Assembly (NCBI GenBank): GCA_964035575.1
Contig: OZ037842.1
Location: 1,302,001-1,366,000 of the forward strand
Reading direction: 5' to 3'
Source of the DNA: Rhynchopus sp. YZ270_cl-10
Taxonomy: Eukaryota > Euglenozoa > Diplonemea > Diplonemida > Diplonemidae
Length of the DNA: 64,000 nucleotides
The notes beneath the pieces were generated by a model. That model saw nothing but the letters and a program-made list of their open reading frames with translations, was not told where the DNA came from and ran no database searches. The position numbers and the translations under genes were made by a program. Of the stretch, positions 45,901 to 56,408 are shown piece by piece; the first letter of the stretch is position 1, and each line of letters opens with the position of its first letter.

Positions 45901-46447
45901 TAAGACGGTAGCACAGACGGGCCCTGCTCATGTGGCAGAGAAGAAGGATGCTGTTCAGGAGCCTGAACCCGAGGCTGAAATGGCAGTGGAGGCCGAGCCT
46001 GCGCATGAGGCAGAGGATGTGCCTGCAGAGATGGAAATGGAGGAGGAGAAGCCCAAGGAGGCTGAGGCTGAGGCGGAGGCAGAGGAGGACGCAAACGAGG
46101 AGGAGGAGGAGGTGTCTGAGTTCGCAACCATGTCCCACAAGGAGCTCCAGGCGGAGTGCAAGAAGAGAGGTATGCCTTATTATCCATAAAATCGTTAGAA
46201 TTGCAATATGCAATATGATCATAAAGACTAAGGACCTAGGTTGGAATCGTAGGTTTACTGGGAAGGAGTAATTCGGAGGCGGTTTTTGTCAAAGAGAATC
46301 TGGGTCTCATAGATGGTCCTCATGAGATAAGAGGTGCAAAAAGATATGAATCGACATTTTTATCCATTAATTATCCAAAATAATACAGGCATCCCAGCAA
46401 AGGGCACCACCGCCGCACTCCGCCAGCGTCTTGAGGATGCTGAGTAA
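39966..46447 (+). CDS. EF-hand-like and SAP-domain protein, CCAR/DBC1-like (seven exons)
   Basis: Exons: 39966-41336, 41421-41489, 44649-44861, 45175-45245, 45463-45525, 45838-46169 and 46389-46447, giving 725 residues. Residues 1-110 are Asn/His- then Gly/Lys/Asp-rich. A globular domain follows (about 170-330: FAGDVDSCFDATSPDNVRVN, LLYLKHALREERTPYG). Then come an acidic run, a helical part, an EF-hand-like pair (EIGEISVARAIQSTG, DEIEYLLSSMDRTGGTLSYG), an acidic Glu-rich tail and a C-terminal SAP domain (MSHKELQAECKKRG, then IPAKGTTAALRQRLEDAE across the last intron). SAP domains bind DNA or RNA. The combination suggests a nuclear transcription or splicing co-factor like CCAR1, but domain order differs, so that name is tentative. 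Introns start GTATG throughout; intron 2 is 3.16 kb. Confidence 0.82.
41517..42031. repeat. 515-bp direct repeat, copy 1 (intron 2)
   Basis: Matches 43204-43718 at a constant offset of 1687, with no difference seen by eye, so the duplication is very recent. It does not begin TG or end CA. Confidence 0.95.
42032..43203. other. Intron interior between the direct repeats
   Basis: No gene or repeat family was recognised. There are A-runs near 42310-42360. The two flanking 515-bp copies would allow deletion of this 1.2 kb by recombination. Confidence 0.5.
43204..43718. repeat. 515-bp direct repeat, copy 2 (intron 2)
   Basis: The second copy of the block at 41517-42031. A shorter, diverged third version (about 170 bp, 44976-45150) lies in intron 3 of the same gene. 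Confidence 0.95.
43739..44477 (-). mobile_element. hAT transposon remnant (8-bp TSD CCCGCAAG)
   Basis: The ends are CAGGGCGTTCGC and its complement, the CAGGG start typical of hAT elements. The 8-bp duplication CCCGCAAG is exact (43731-43738 and 44478-44485). The right part has further inverted GGGCGAA/TTCGCCC and an ATTT microsatellite (about 44338-44365). The 739-bp element is an internal deletion derivative that keeps the end of the transposase gene. Confidence 0.95.
43947..44156 (-). pseudogene. hAT transposase C-terminal dimerisation fragment
   Basis: A 69-codon frame reading PSTAERRFSLLKIIKIRMKS and then LLYICLIKQHKETL. It matches the conserved hATC helix pattern SxxxERxFSxLxxIKxxxRxxM...L. 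The catalytic part is missing. Confidence 0.85.
44904..44955 (+). repeat. TGCGTC...GAGGCGTTTGCA repeat in SAP-gene intron 3
   Basis: Nearly the same sequence as in Rab6 intron 2 (32664-32722). Confidence 0.8.
44976..45150 (+). repeat. Partial third copy of the intronic 515-bp repeat
   Basis: Aligns to about 41704-41870 with several substitutions and small indels (GTATTTT triplication). It is older than the apparently identical pair. Confidence 0.85.
45262..45309 (+). repeat. ACGAGAG-family hairpin repeat (SAP-gene intron 4)
   Basis: AGGTGACTGATC, ACGAGAGGC, TTTAGGTTCATCTTG. It lies 16 bases after the intron 5' splice site. A degraded second copy is at 45353-45390 in the same intron. Confidence 0.8.
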
Positions 46448-47127
46448 GCCTTTCGTGCCATTTTTCTGATCAAAAAAAAAAGGGGGGGTGGGGAAGGGAG
46501 ATGCGGTGAAGGCAAATAAAAGCAAAAAAAAGGAAAGGAAAAAAAAGGAGATAAAACAGAAGAGGGGAATGTGAGGATGGGGTTTGGTGTAGCACATTTT
46601 TTTAAAAAATAAACGCCAAAAGAAGGTTGGTAAACCTTCTGCACAGCGAATAACAATTTTTTTTTATTCCCCCCCCTCCCTCGCTCCCCCCGGGATGGGA
46701 TACCCCCCATTTTTTTTTCGATATTTTTCTTCTTTTAGGCCCCCCTCAGAGTGGATATTTTGTGGGAAAATAACTTAAGAACGTGTAACAAGGCACAAAA
46801 AAGGTTCCTCTCATCCCTTCCAAGATGAGTGTTGTCTCTCGAGACATATTCACCCCCTCTTTTTGAGCAGGTTCAACCTTTCAACTAAGAGATCTCGTAT
46901 CGAAAAAATAAAGAAAAAGATCCTTTCGCGTTTTTTGGATTGTTCAATTCTTTTCAATCCGGTAAATTCGAGCCATAGGAATTTAATTTGCTTTTGGTTG
47001 GAGTGGGTGAACTGCAGTCCTCTACCAACCTTACCCACCCCCAAAACCACTCCTTGTTAAACAGCAACGACCGTTTTTTTTTTATATATTTTTTATAAAA
47101 AAAGTGCACACAAATTCTTTTTTATCA
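46448..47127. other. Intergenic, no gene seen
   Basis: A- and T-rich, with mixed poly-purine tracts. No repeat of note before the hairpin family copy at 47128. Confidence 0.5.
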
Positions 47128-47213
47128 GATGTAAACCACGAAAAATAGATGATTTTGGGTCCCGGTACAGCTGGTACAGTACTAAAGGTACTGTTGAGAG
47201 CTTTGCATTTCAA
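47128..47213 (+). repeat. GGTAC-hairpin repeat family, copy 3 (diverged)
   Basis: ATGTAAACCACGAAAA, CCGGTACAGCTGGTACAG, AAAGGTACTG, GAGAGCTTTGCATTTCAAC. Confidence 0.75.
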
Positions 47214-47297
47214 CTTTTTATTCCTCAAACAACAATACCCCAATCCACTATAAAGTACACCAAATAGGGACACACAAATAATCGAACCCCCATTAAA

Positions 47298-48957
47298 ATG
47301 AGCGAGGAGGCTGAGATGGAAATAGAGGCTCTAGAAGCCATCTACGGAGATGAGCTGCAGGTGTTGGAGGCTGGCAAGCGGATATCAGTGCAGGTTGTGG
47401 ATCCAAACGATGACGACCTTGACACAGCAAGTATGCATTTTTTTTCAATTTAATTCTGACAGTACCTTCAATGTGAAAGAGGCCCCCTCAGCTCCAGGTG
47501 GTGGTGCGGCACGTGAAGAACTGCCTGCGGGTGTAGCCCGGTTTTGGCGTCGGTTTTACCCTGAGCAAGGGTCGTCACAGCCTCGGTGCAGAATTTCGTT
47601 TCGCAGAGGACGGCGCACGCGATGTTCTCCTTGCGGTCGCATCACCGCTTCACCCTTCGCGACGTTTGACCACGTCTGTCCACATCCCGTTCTTGCAGCG
47701 CGCTGTACCTTTGTGCTGTTTGCTGCCAAGGTAGTAGGATAACTGAGGGGCTTTTGTCCTCACCCCTCCGATGCGCAAGATCGTTTTCAGTCGACACATT
47801 TTTTTTTTCACTTCCACTTCTTTCAACGCTGATAGGTACTTCATCTGTACCGTTTGCCCTCTCATTTGGGAGCTGTGTATATGGTACCAATTGTGTGTCA
47901 CGGTTGACTGTAGGAGACGGTGGTGAATTAGATTTCAAAGTTTCTTTTGTTTATGAAGTCAGATTCATTTTCTTTTTTTTCCCGCTTTCAAAAAACACGC
48001 AAATACAGTGCGAATTGAAATGAAAATGGAGTTTACAGAGAACTACCCAGAGGAGGTGCCTATCATCTCTGTGCGAGGCATGAAGCAGTTGACCCGTGCA
48101 CAGGTGGACCCTCTTCACCACCTTCTGAAGGAGAAGGGCGAGGAGCTTCTTGGGCAGCAGATGGTCTACGAGCTGGCGACGTACCTGCAGGAGTGGATGG
48201 CGAATGGTGCGGAGGACCCGAACAAGAAGGAGGGCGGGTTTGAAGGGCAGAAGATGGTCATCGAGAACAACGTTAAGCACGGCACACCAGTTAGCAGGGA
48301 AAATTTTGCGTCGTGGCTGGAGGGTATGTTCCTTTTTCACCCCTTTTTTACACTTTTTTTTGGTCACAACTTACAACGATTCATCACCCAATCCATTCAT
48401 CTGGCGAGGTGCACATTCATCTACACACCCCACCACAGTCTACGAAGCTGACCGTGCAAAAACACTCCGTGTTAAACTCATCAAAGTCGACGATAAGGGT
48501 GAGGTCAAGCTGTCGGGACGCCAAATATTTGATAAAGCAATCAACACTGTTGACTGGGACCTGTTCAAGGGTATGTCTTTTTCCTCTCTTTTTTCTGATA
48601 TCAAAAAGATCGGGTCTTTTGTTTGTGCGCTCAAAGCCGGGGGACTAAAATTGCAACGTAAGAAAACTTGCCCGTTTTTTTTTCTTCAAAAAAAGGTCTC
48701 ATCTATTCTTCTATCACCTACCTTTTAATTAAGGTGATTAAGCACGAGAGGCTTAGGTTCATCTTATAAACTTTTCTTTAATTCCCCCAGTTAAGCCCTT
48801 CCCTACCAATCCTTATTCAACCCCATTAAAACCCCATTTTTTGCAAACACCCATTTTGCTTTCAGATGGAGAGGTGGCTGATGAAGATATCCCTGATTTT
48901 GGTGATGACGACGACGACGATGTCGATGTCGACGACGAAGAAACCGAGGAGAGCTGA
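47298..48957 (+). CDS. RWDD1: RWDD1/GIR2-like RWD-domain protein (four exons)
   Basis: RWDD1 (DFRP2; yeast Gir2) stabilises the ribosome-associated GTPase DRG2 and links it to translation. Exons: 47298-47430, 48009-48324, 48439-48570 and 48866-48957. The N-terminal RWD half starts EIEALEAIYGDEL and continues FTENYPEEVPIISV (YPxxxP signature). The C-terminal half has HGTPVSRENFASW, KLSGRQIFDKA and an acidic Asp-rich end, all RWDD1 marks that distinguish it from other RWD proteins. All introns start GTATG and end CAG; all four exons join in phase 1. Intron 3 contains a hairpin repeat (48732-48776). Confidence 0.92.
48732..48776 (+). repeat. ACGAGAG-family hairpin repeat (RWDD1 intron 3)
   Basis: AGGTGATTAAGC, ACGAGAG, GCTTAG, GTTCATCTTATAAAC. 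One of the best-preserved copies. Confidence 0.9.
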
Positions 48958-49090
48958 ACGTGTCGTGGGGTGTGGGTTGGGAGGGGGGCGGGGCAGGCGG
49001 GGGGGAGGGTGGATGGGCGTTTATATTTTTAGAGTCGTTAAGCCACCCACCAGATCAACGAACATCACTGTGGGAACGGGAGGTTTTTTT

Positions 49091-49132
49091 GGTGACTAAG
49101 CACAAATCTTAGGTTCATCTTATAAACCTTTC
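49091..49132 (+). repeat. ACGAGAG-family hairpin repeat, stem partly lost
   Basis: GGTGACTAAGCACAAATC, TTAGGTTCATCTTATAAAC. The loop differs from consensus. Confidence 0.75.
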
Positions 49133-49291
49133 TTTTTTTTTTTTTACCCGTTTTGAAAATGCATAGTGCAAACCAGAGGGAAAGCATATTTGTCGGTAGT
49201 AACAAAATGCCATATAATGGACCAAAAAAAAAGGAACCACCACCCCCAATTTTTTTCCCAACCGGGCCCTACATCACACATGATTCATCCC

Positions 49292-49373
49292 TGATGTTCG
49301 CATGATGGTCAAGCCCCGGTACAGCCGGTCATACCAAGGTACACTGTCCACGAGAGGGCTGTTGTATTTCAAG
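49292..49373 (+). repeat. GGTAC-hairpin repeat family, copy 4
   Basis: GGTACAGCCGGTCATACC, AAGGTACACTGTCC, ACGAGAGGGCTGTTGTATTTC. The 5' part is truncated. Confidence 0.8.
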
Positions 49374-49515
49374 CCAACCTTTTTTAAAACCAAGGGTAGT
49401 CATGAAAACAGGGAACGCCTCGGAGAGGGGGTATGCATCTCATGACCACATCACTCTTACAGCCACTTCCTCCTCCTCCTCCCTTTTCACACCCCCGCAC
49501 TTTCATTTCAGCACA

Positions 49516-49869
49516 ATGAGCGATCCTATCGACCCTGTTGAGCTTGGAGCCAAGCTTGTGACACTGCGTAATGCTAAGAAGCCACGGGAGGCTTGTGACC
49601 TGTTAATCACGGATGAGACTGTCATGGTGTGTCCAACGATGTTCAGCAGCGAAACACTGAAAGGGAAGGAGGCAATCCTGAAGAGGTGGAAGAAGGAGGA
49701 CCTCGACAACCATAAGATTGCCAAGGAGACCGTCTTTAAGCTTGTCAAGCCCCTCGTTGTCACTCGCGAAATCACTGCCGAGGTCATGTTCATGCACTTC
49801 AGATTCAAACAAACCCTCACCTTCAGAGCTGACGGCAAGATCGCAAAGAGTGTTGTCGAGAAGATCTGA
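49516..49869 (+). CDS. Small NTF2-like/SnoaL-like protein
   Basis: Intronless, 117 residues. The pattern of an N-terminal helix (AREACDLL-type), a strand with FSSETLKGKEAILKRW (the GxxAI turn of the fold) and long alternating strands (VFKLVKPLVV, TAEVMFMHFRF, FRADGKI) suggests the cone-shaped NTF2 fold. Such small proteins can be enzymes or nuclear-transport adaptors. No active-site residues can be assigned. A pyrimidine tract ends in CAG 4 bases before the ATG. Confidence 0.75.
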   Translation: MSDPIDPVELGAKLVTLRNAKKPREACDLLITDETVMVCPTMFSSETLKGKEAILKRWKKEDLDNHKIAKETVFKLVKPLVVTREITAEVMFMHFRFKQTLTFRADGKIAKSVVEKI

Positions 49870-50308
49870 TTCTGTTTTGAAGCTATTTAGAAGCAGGGTT
49901 GAAAAACAAAAACAAAAAAAAAAGGGGTGTCTTTTTCAAACGCCCTGTGATGCATCTTTCTTCTAGTTTTTTCCCCCCTCCCAGAATTTTCAGAAGAAGA
50001 GGGCTTAGATTTAAGAACCTTATACGCAGGGCAAGACTGCATGCTGAAAATCAAAAGTTTTTTTTTGGGGGGGTCCACAACTAAAAACCAGGAACAATTT
50101 TGTTCTTCCAACTCTAATCTGTGCACAACGAAGACTGGGGCGGGGGGTGGGGTGGACAGGTTGTGCTTCTGAAAGATTTTTTTCTTCTTTCTTTTTCGCA
50201 CGATTTGACCTCCCCCCCCCCACCTTTTCTTAGTGCATTCCCCTCTAGGTTTGCTTTTTTCAAAAGACGACTAAATGCTTAAGGCATCGTACCAACCTTT
50301 CTTTTTTA

Positions 50309-50342
50309 TGATATGTGCACGAGAGGCACATTCATCTTTTCG
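50309..50342 (+). repeat. Hairpin repeat, GTGC/GCAC stem
   Basis: GATATGTGC, ACGAGAG, GCACATTCATCTTTTC. Same loop and tail as the CTAAGC family. Confidence 0.85.
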
Positions 50343-51456
50343 CATTTTTTATTTTACTTTTTTACAGCAAATCGAGAGGGGGCTTTCCCTCTTTTCTCTA
50401 TCTGTGTGTTTGCATCCGTTTAGTCCAGGACAAAAAAATATAGAACATAGCTCTCTGGGTTTTTAGCATTTTTTTCTTTTTTTTCCCCCCCTCATTTCCT
50501 CCCAAATATAGAGTTACATCCAACAGTCCATGGGAGCCTGAAATTATTCAGGGTTGAATCTTAATATTCCTTCTCATGAATCTTGGATGGGTGTGTACGT
50601 GGCAAGAACACAATGACCATGTGTCCCGGGTAACATTGATAAATAATATGCTTTTTCCACCTTATTTTGGCCTGATAGCAACTTCCGTCAAAACAACGCC
50701 CAACACCGCCAAAAATTAGGTGATTTTGTATCATGCTCGAGCATGTTACCGTTTAGCATATGATGTATCAAGGAAAATAATATGATACCCAGGTTCACGT
50801 GGTCACGTGTGTGGGGAGGGGGAGGGGGTGGTAGCTTCGTTCGCCCACAGCAGACGAGAGCCTTTGAATCTTTCCGATATGTGTGTGCGCGTTTGAGGCA
50901 CATTCATCTGTTCATCTGTTTTCTTTTTGTAAACTGTGAGCGTTGTTTCTTATTCGTTTTTTCTTTCTCTTCTCTCGTTGGCTGGGTTAGGAAGGTGGCA
51001 AAAAGTAAAAATAAAACAACACAATGATTTGTGTAAAAAATGGAGCATGTGGCAGCACAAACCACACCCCTTCAGGCCTAATTACTGTCTCAACCCCCGT
51101 TCATCTGACCGATGAGTAGAAGCGGGTGGAGGGCATGTCAAATGTAGGTCACGAAATGGACAGCATAGTTGCCACCCCTTGTTCTGATCACGCACGTAGT
51201 AGCAAAAAAATCTGCGAAAGCGGATATATTCTGCTGCTTTAACGTGATATTTCCACGCTTTCAAACAAAATAAATAAACTGAACAGAGTGACCTGTATTT
51301 AAAAACCAACCACAGGATTGTTTTGGTTTTCAGTGCGTCTTAGTTCGCTCATTGCTCAGAAAGAACCCCTTTGGTGGGAGTTCCGTTCCCTTCCTTTTTT
51401 CCCACACTGGAAACTACGTACGTGAAAGACTTAGCATCATCTTACCAACTTTTCTC

Positions 51457-51492
51457 TGATGACTAAGCACGAGGCTTAGGTTCATCCTTACC
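51457..51492 (+). repeat. ACGAGAG-family hairpin repeat
   Basis: GATGACTAAGC, ACGAG, GCTTAGGTTCATCC. The loop is shortened by two bases, and the stem is intact. Confidence 0.8.
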
Positions 51493-51734
51493 AAAAAAAA
51501 CACTCTTTTCTTTTCTGGACAAAAAAAAAAAGCAAAACAAAATAGACCCTAGGTTCCCCAAGCGGGTCCTTAGGCGATTGTCGAAAAAATAACTCTCTCA
51601 AACCCCCCATTTATTACAAAAAACCTCCCCACCCTCCCCCCTCCCCCCTCCCCACACATTCCAACAGAAAATGTAACACACTCTCATCTCTCTCTCTCTC
51701 TCTTTTTTGAGGTCCCTTTTTTTTCCTTTTCAAG

Positions 51735-54700
51735 ATGGAGTCTGAAGATACAGTGACAACGCGGGCGAGCAAGTTAGAGGCACGTGACTTAGGTGTGATG
51801 ATGCTTGCGATGATGTCACAGACGATCTCCACACCGTCAGGTCCTATGCTAGCGATGCACTTCTTGAAGCAGACCTTTGCGGAGAAGGGGGTGTTTGTGA
51901 GAGAGATGATGACTACTGCAATAGATGAAACTTCTTTTGTCGAGCTTGCGACCGAAATGAATTCACGGACCCGAGAGTCGAAGCAGCGAGAGGAGGCGTG
52001 CCTCCTCCGCGAAGACGTGCAGCACAGCAAACAAAGCGGGATCCGCTCCCCAAGCTCGCTTCTCAACTCTGCCATCAGACGGCAGTCAAAAAATAAGGCA
52101 ACATCGAGCGCGATAGACGAATTCAGTAATACAGCGGACCCGGCGATGCTGCAAAAGGGGTTTTCACATTTATTCCGATCCGTAGATCATGGCAACCGTG
52201 GTTTCATCTCTTGGGACCAACTGAGTATGTCGCTCATAAGCTGTGGTGCGCAAGGCTGGCTTGGAGAGGTCCACGCACCGTACGTTCCCTTCTATTTGGA
52301 GAATATGTACTGTCTCGCGCACCTCTCCTGTCTGCACTCCACTACAAACATCTCCCTAGCCATCAAGGAGGCACGCAAGCCGCAAGCAGACATGAACCTC
52401 AGAGGCAGAAGCAGACTCAAGCAAATCGCCAGCGGTGTCGTCTTTAACAATAACTTCCAAAAATCGATCGCAACGTCCCGCACACAACCAAAACAGCCCT
52501 CCTCTATGTCCGCCGACGACGAGCCCGTTGACGAAACCAAGATCGACACCGGCCTGGTACTCTCCCTCTGCAAAACCCACGCAGATTTTATTTCTCAGAA
52601 AAATGGGTTTAAACCTACTGTCAAATTTCAAACCCCGAGCACCGATGTGACAGGCCATTTGACATGCGTTTGCTATTTAGAACGGTTTAAGTCGGTTGCT
52701 ATTGGGTCTACCGACTGCCGCGTTCGATTTTATGAGTCTGAAACCGGACGACGTGTTATGTCCGAATCGAAGGTGGTTTTGACCTCCCCACCTACGTGCC
52801 TGGCGAGCACTAAGAACCTTCTTGTGGTCGGCTGCAGAGATGGCATGATCCGTTCTGCAGAAGGCCGTACCGGGTGCATCGCCGCTAACTGCGACTTTGT
52901 TTTAAAAGGCGCCCGCTATTTTGAAGACCGACCCACCACCACCACCTCCCCACGGGGCAACGCGACGGACCACACCCAGGTCACACAGCTCATCTCTGCG
53001 CGCGACATTGGCGTCTTCGCGGCTTTCTTCTCAGGTGTAATCCTATTGATCGACCCAGACACACTCTCCTGTCTGAAGCGCTTCGAAAAGCACAGCAACG
53101 GAGTCACCACCTTAGCATTTTGCAGAGAATACAAACTTCTGGTAAGCGCCGGGTTTGGGTGGGAGGTGCTCCTGTGGATGGTCTCTTGGTCGCGTGGTAA
53201 GCCTTTTAAGTTGGTCGATCGGAGTTCACCTCATGTGTCTACGGTGGTGGGGGTTGCTGTGGTGCCGGGAAATTGCTGGGTGGTTTCTGCAGACAAACGT
53301 GGTCTTGTAAAGGTGTGGGATGGGCGTACCTTACGCTGTCTCCAAAGCCTTGATATTGCGCGCGATGAAACCGCGCGGATTACTTCAAAAAAATTCACCA
53401 TCTCCTCTCTCTGTGTCGTCAAGCCCAAAGAAGGTACCTGGCAGATCGCTGTAGGAGGTGACCGTAGACTCTGGCTCCTTACACACAAAGAGCTTGCATT
53501 CCGCCGTGGTACCGATACATCACCTATCGTTAATGTCACGTACTCAGAGTTTTCGTCGCTCTTCTTTACCGCATCGTTGGAATCTGTTAAGACGTGGGAT
53601 TCCTCTTCAGGGGCGCTTCTCACCTCGAAAAGCACTGTGGTGAACAGTCATGTGTGTGAAACGGCGACGGTGTCTGCGTACGCGGTTGAGAAGATAGGCC
53701 GGCGTTACATTGTGGGGTATGTGAGCGGGTGTGTCGGGGTGTTCAACGCAACGTCTGGCGATCTGATCACTTTGGAGGATATGGGAAGCGAAGTGGTCGC
53801 AATTGAGTGCACCGATCAGCATATTGTTGTGGCAAGCCTCCACCAAATTGCTTTGCTCTGTGAGGGAACCGGTGCAGGGGTTGCAGGGTCGGATTTAACA
53901 GGAAACTCAGCCTGGACATTGAATATTGCGTTCAAAGCGAAGAAGGTGAGCGCACCGATAATAAACCGGACTGCCTCGATATCACCTCTTTCTGATGGAG
54001 GGGGCTGTTCGATGCAGACCATTCGCAATCATTTCAAAGCTATCAAAACGTTTAAGTCGCATAACACAGAGCTTATTTGCTATGTTTCTTCGCACGAACC
54101 GATTCAGATCTACCACTTCCCGACGTCACATTGTCATACCAGGTGGGGGCATTTTCAAAGCATCGATTCGCCCAGCTCTTTAGGTGAACCCACTACCGTT
54201 GCGTTGTGCGGTTTCACGCAGATCTTCCGGCAGCAGGAGGTCATAGCTGGGGTGGTGCAGACAGTACCAAACCGCGCATTGGTCATTGCAGTGGGGTATT
54301 CTGAAGGCGAACTGCTCATATGGTTGGTGTGCACGCTACCGGGTATCACCAATACTCTGTCAAAGACGCGAATTAAAGCGAGCGCCGACAAGGTGGTAGT
54401 ACCCTCGGCTATGGAGTACGATGCGCAGTCCTTTGGGCTCGTTCTCGGAGGCGATGCGGGGGAGCTTTGCGTATACAATGTGTGCCGTGTGGCACGACCC
54501 AAGCCGGTCTGGCAACGCCAAGCGCACGACGCAGTGGTTCTCTCTATTGTCATCGTCCACCGTACTGTTGTCACCTCTGGAGCGGACCATGCGGTGCGTA
54601 TATGGTCTCTCGCAGAAGGCGCTTTCATCGTAAAGCTCGAACCCAAAGCGAAAGGAAACATCCGCATCAACCTCCACGGGGAAGACACAACGCAGTCCCT

Positions 54701-56408
54701 CATGTCAAAGCTGAAGTCGCTTAACAAAGCAGACCGGCAGGACACCAATCTCTACGACGTCATCAAACAGTCTGCGGAACAGAGGAAACAACGTTCCGGT
54801 CGGAAGCTTGCAATAGACACTGAGGTGCCTGGAGAAGACGGCGAAGAGGACACACCGGAAGAAGGTAACGCCACACTCCAGCCGGGACGTCATGCAAGCA
54901 TCCTCCCACCCCACCAACGACAGCGCAGCATCATGCGCATTGGTGGTGCTGGAGAGAAGGGGGCACCCATACCGGACAGCCCCCGCAAGAACGTTACCAT
55001 CATGGGAAGTGATCCGCACCAGAGTCTGCCTATAGGTGGCATGCGTAGGGGTACCAAGACGTTGTCGCCGAAGTCGTTGTTGCAGCGCAGGCCTTCTACG
55101 GCGCAGACTGCAGGCGCGCCACACGAAGGCTTCTATCACAAACAGACCTACCTCAGTGGGGCCAGCACCTCGTATTCAGGCCTCAGTGCCTTTCAGCTTC
55201 CCGTCCAATTAACCTCGTTCGACCTCGTAAGGTTCTTTCTGTTGCTTGCAAATCGGAACACCAAAGAGCGTCCCCGGTTTCCTGTGAAAGCAGGTTTTGT
55301 CTTTGCTAGCTCGCCAAAGGCGGGAAAGGAGGTGACCTGTGCGTCGCCAAAGGCAGTGAAGGTGGGTTGTCGTGAGGTATATGTGTTGAAATTGAGTATT
55401 ATCGATATTATCGCGAATTATGTGAAACCGCATTTTGTGCAGAGCAAGAAGAAGAATATGCGGCCACATCGGGTGTCTTCGTTTGATATATTGGCGTTGC
55501 TGCACCGACGGCGCAAAACGTTGAACGGGCTGCAACAACAGGAGCGGAACCTACAGTCTACAATGCTCACAGCACAAAGCAGCCAGGTCACCAAAGGGGT
55601 ACACAAAGTACGTCTCGACCCATCTATGCGCTCCGCACGCAAGGAGGCCACAAACATCTCCATCTCGGGCCTCCTCTTCGACAGCAACCACACCACAGAC
55701 CCTTACCCAGAGGAGGACGCAGGCGAGGTGCTCCCCATGCCCTTGGCAGACCTCCTCACCTCCACAGCAACTGTCGTTTCGATTGCGGCATGTGTTCCGG
55801 CGTTGTTGGTGTGCAACTCTTATCTGGGTAAGACGTGGGTAGCTAGCGGAGGTCCTGCGCAGATCAGAGCATCTAGCGCCACGTCGTGTGTGGTAGGGAG
55901 GTCTGCGCCAATGAAGTTGCAGGCCAGCCCACAGAGTGCTGTTGCTTCTGCTGCGTTGTTGCGTAAGGCTGCAGCAAGGGCGACGTTGCTGTTCCCGAAG
56001 AAGCTTAGTGCTGCAGTGCGTGTGCCGCATTGTACAGTGGTGGCGACATCACCACGGCATGCACAACCCAAGCCCACCCACAGCGTCTTCGGCGGAACCA
56101 ACGAAGACCTCCTCGCTCTGCAGCAAGATGTGTACAACGCTGCCAACCCTTTGCACGACTTCTTCCCAGACTCATTCTACGGGAACAGCGAGCCAAAAGT
56201 GCAAGCGACAGAAGACATGGTAGAAAAGGAAATTCCGGTCTACGTTCAAAGCTCGATGCTCCCGTCGCGTGCGAAGATGTTGCAGAAAAGGAGGTTCAAT
56301 ACGGAGAGCGTGAAGAAACGGAAGCTGTCGCATTCAGAGCTGATGGAGCAGGCGTTGATGAGTTCGAAGCCTGCAGGGGCTGCGTTGCCGAGGTGTTTCA
56401 CTCGGTGA
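51735..56408 (+). CDS. Large EF-hand + WD40 repeat protein
   Basis: Intronless, 1557 residues. An EF-hand-like segment lies near residues 140-170 (FSHLFRSVDHGNRGFISWDQ). From about residue 300 to 985 there are WD40 blades, many atypical, with recognisable ends such as KVWDGRTLR and RIWSLAEG. This is enough for two propellers. The C-terminal 550 residues contain low-complexity Ser/Arg/Pro parts and a folded-looking block (VQLTSFDLVRFFLLLANRN...) with basic clusters. EF-hand plus double WD40 is the layout of WDR49/WDR64-type axonemal proteins (CFAP337), which would fit the flagellar enkurin gene nearby. This is inference from layout only. The start ATG follows a pyrimidine tract and AG. Confidence 0.82.
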   Translation: MESEDTVTTRASKLEARDLGVMMLAMMSQTISTPSGPMLAMHFLKQTFAEKGVFVREMMTTAIDETSFVELATEMNSRTRESKQREEACLLREDVQHSKQSGIRSPSSLLNSAIRRQSKNKATSSAIDEFSNTADPAMLQKGFSHLFRSVDHGNRGFISWDQLSMSLISCGAQGWLGEVHAPYVPFYLENMYCLAHLSCLHSTTNISLAIKEARKPQADMNLRGRSRLKQIASGVVFNNNFQKSIATSRTQPKQPSSMSADDEPVDETKIDTGLVLSLCKTHADFISQKNGFKPTVKFQTPSTDVTGHLTCVCYLERFKSVAIGSTDCRVRFYESETGRRVMSESKVVLTSPPTCLASTKNLLVVGCRDGMIRSAEGRTGCIAANCDFVLKGARYFEDRPTTTTSPRGNATDHTQVTQLISARDIGVFAAFFSGVILLIDPDTLSCLKRFEKHSNGVTTLAFCREYKLLVSAGFGWEVLLWMVSWSRGKPFKLVDRSSPHVSTVVGVAVVPGNCWVVSADKRGLVKVWDGRTLRCLQSLDIARDETARITSKKFTISSLCVVKPKEGTWQIAVGGDRRLWLLTHKELAFRRGTDTSPIVNVTYSEFSSLFFTASLESVKTWDSSSGALLTSKSTVVNSHVCETATVSAYAVEKIGRRYIVGYVSGCVGVFNATSGDLITLEDMGSEVVAIECTDQHIVVASLHQIALLCEGTGAGVAGSDLTGNSAWTLNIAFKAKKVSAPIINRTASISPLSDGGGCSMQTIRNHFKAIKTFKSHNTELICYVSSHEPIQIYHFPTSHCHTRWGHFQSIDSPSSLGEPTTVALCGFTQIFRQQEVIAGVVQTVPNRALVIAVGYSEGELLIWLVCTLPGITNTLSKTRIKASADKVVVPSAMEYDAQSFGLVLGGDAGELCVYNVCRVARPKPVWQRQAHDAVVLSIVIVHRTVVTSGADHAVRIWSLAEGAFIVKLEPKAKGNIRINLHGEDTTQSLMSKLKSLNKADRQDTNLYDVIKQSAEQRKQRSGRKLAIDTEVPGEDGEEDTPEEGNATLQPGRHASILPPHQRQRSIMRIGGAGEKGAPIPDSPRKNVTIMGSDPHQSLPIGGMRRGTKTLSPKSLLQRRPSTAQTAGAPHEGFYHKQTYLSGASTSYSGLSAFQLPVQLTSFDLVRFFLLLANRNTKERPRFPVKAGFVFASSPKAGKEVTCASPKAVKVGCREVYVLKLSIIDIIANYVKPHFVQSKKKNMRPHRVSSFDILALLHRRRKTLNGLQQQERNLQSTMLTAQSSQVTKGVHKVRLDPSMRSARKEATNISISGLLFDSNHTTDPYPEEDAGEVLPMPLADLLTSTATVVSIAACVPALLVCNSYLGKTWVASGGPAQIRASSATSCVVGRSAPMKLQASPQSAVASAALLRKAAARATLLFPKKLSAAVRVPHCTVVATSPRHAQPKPTHSVFGGTNEDLLALQQDVYNAANPLHDFFPDSFYGNSEPKVQATEDMVEKEIPVYVQSSMLPSRAKMLQKRRFNTESVKKRKLSHSELMEQALMSSKPAGAALPRCFTR

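Larger units (their letters stand above)
49870..51734. other. Intergenic region with hairpin repeats
   Basis: No gene was recognised. GTGC-stem hairpins lie at 50309-50342 and 50876-50910, a CTAAGC-stem hairpin at 51457-51492, and a GGTAC-family fragment at about 51138-51185. The last 100 bases are a TC-repeat tract ending AG directly before the next ATG. Confidence 0.55.
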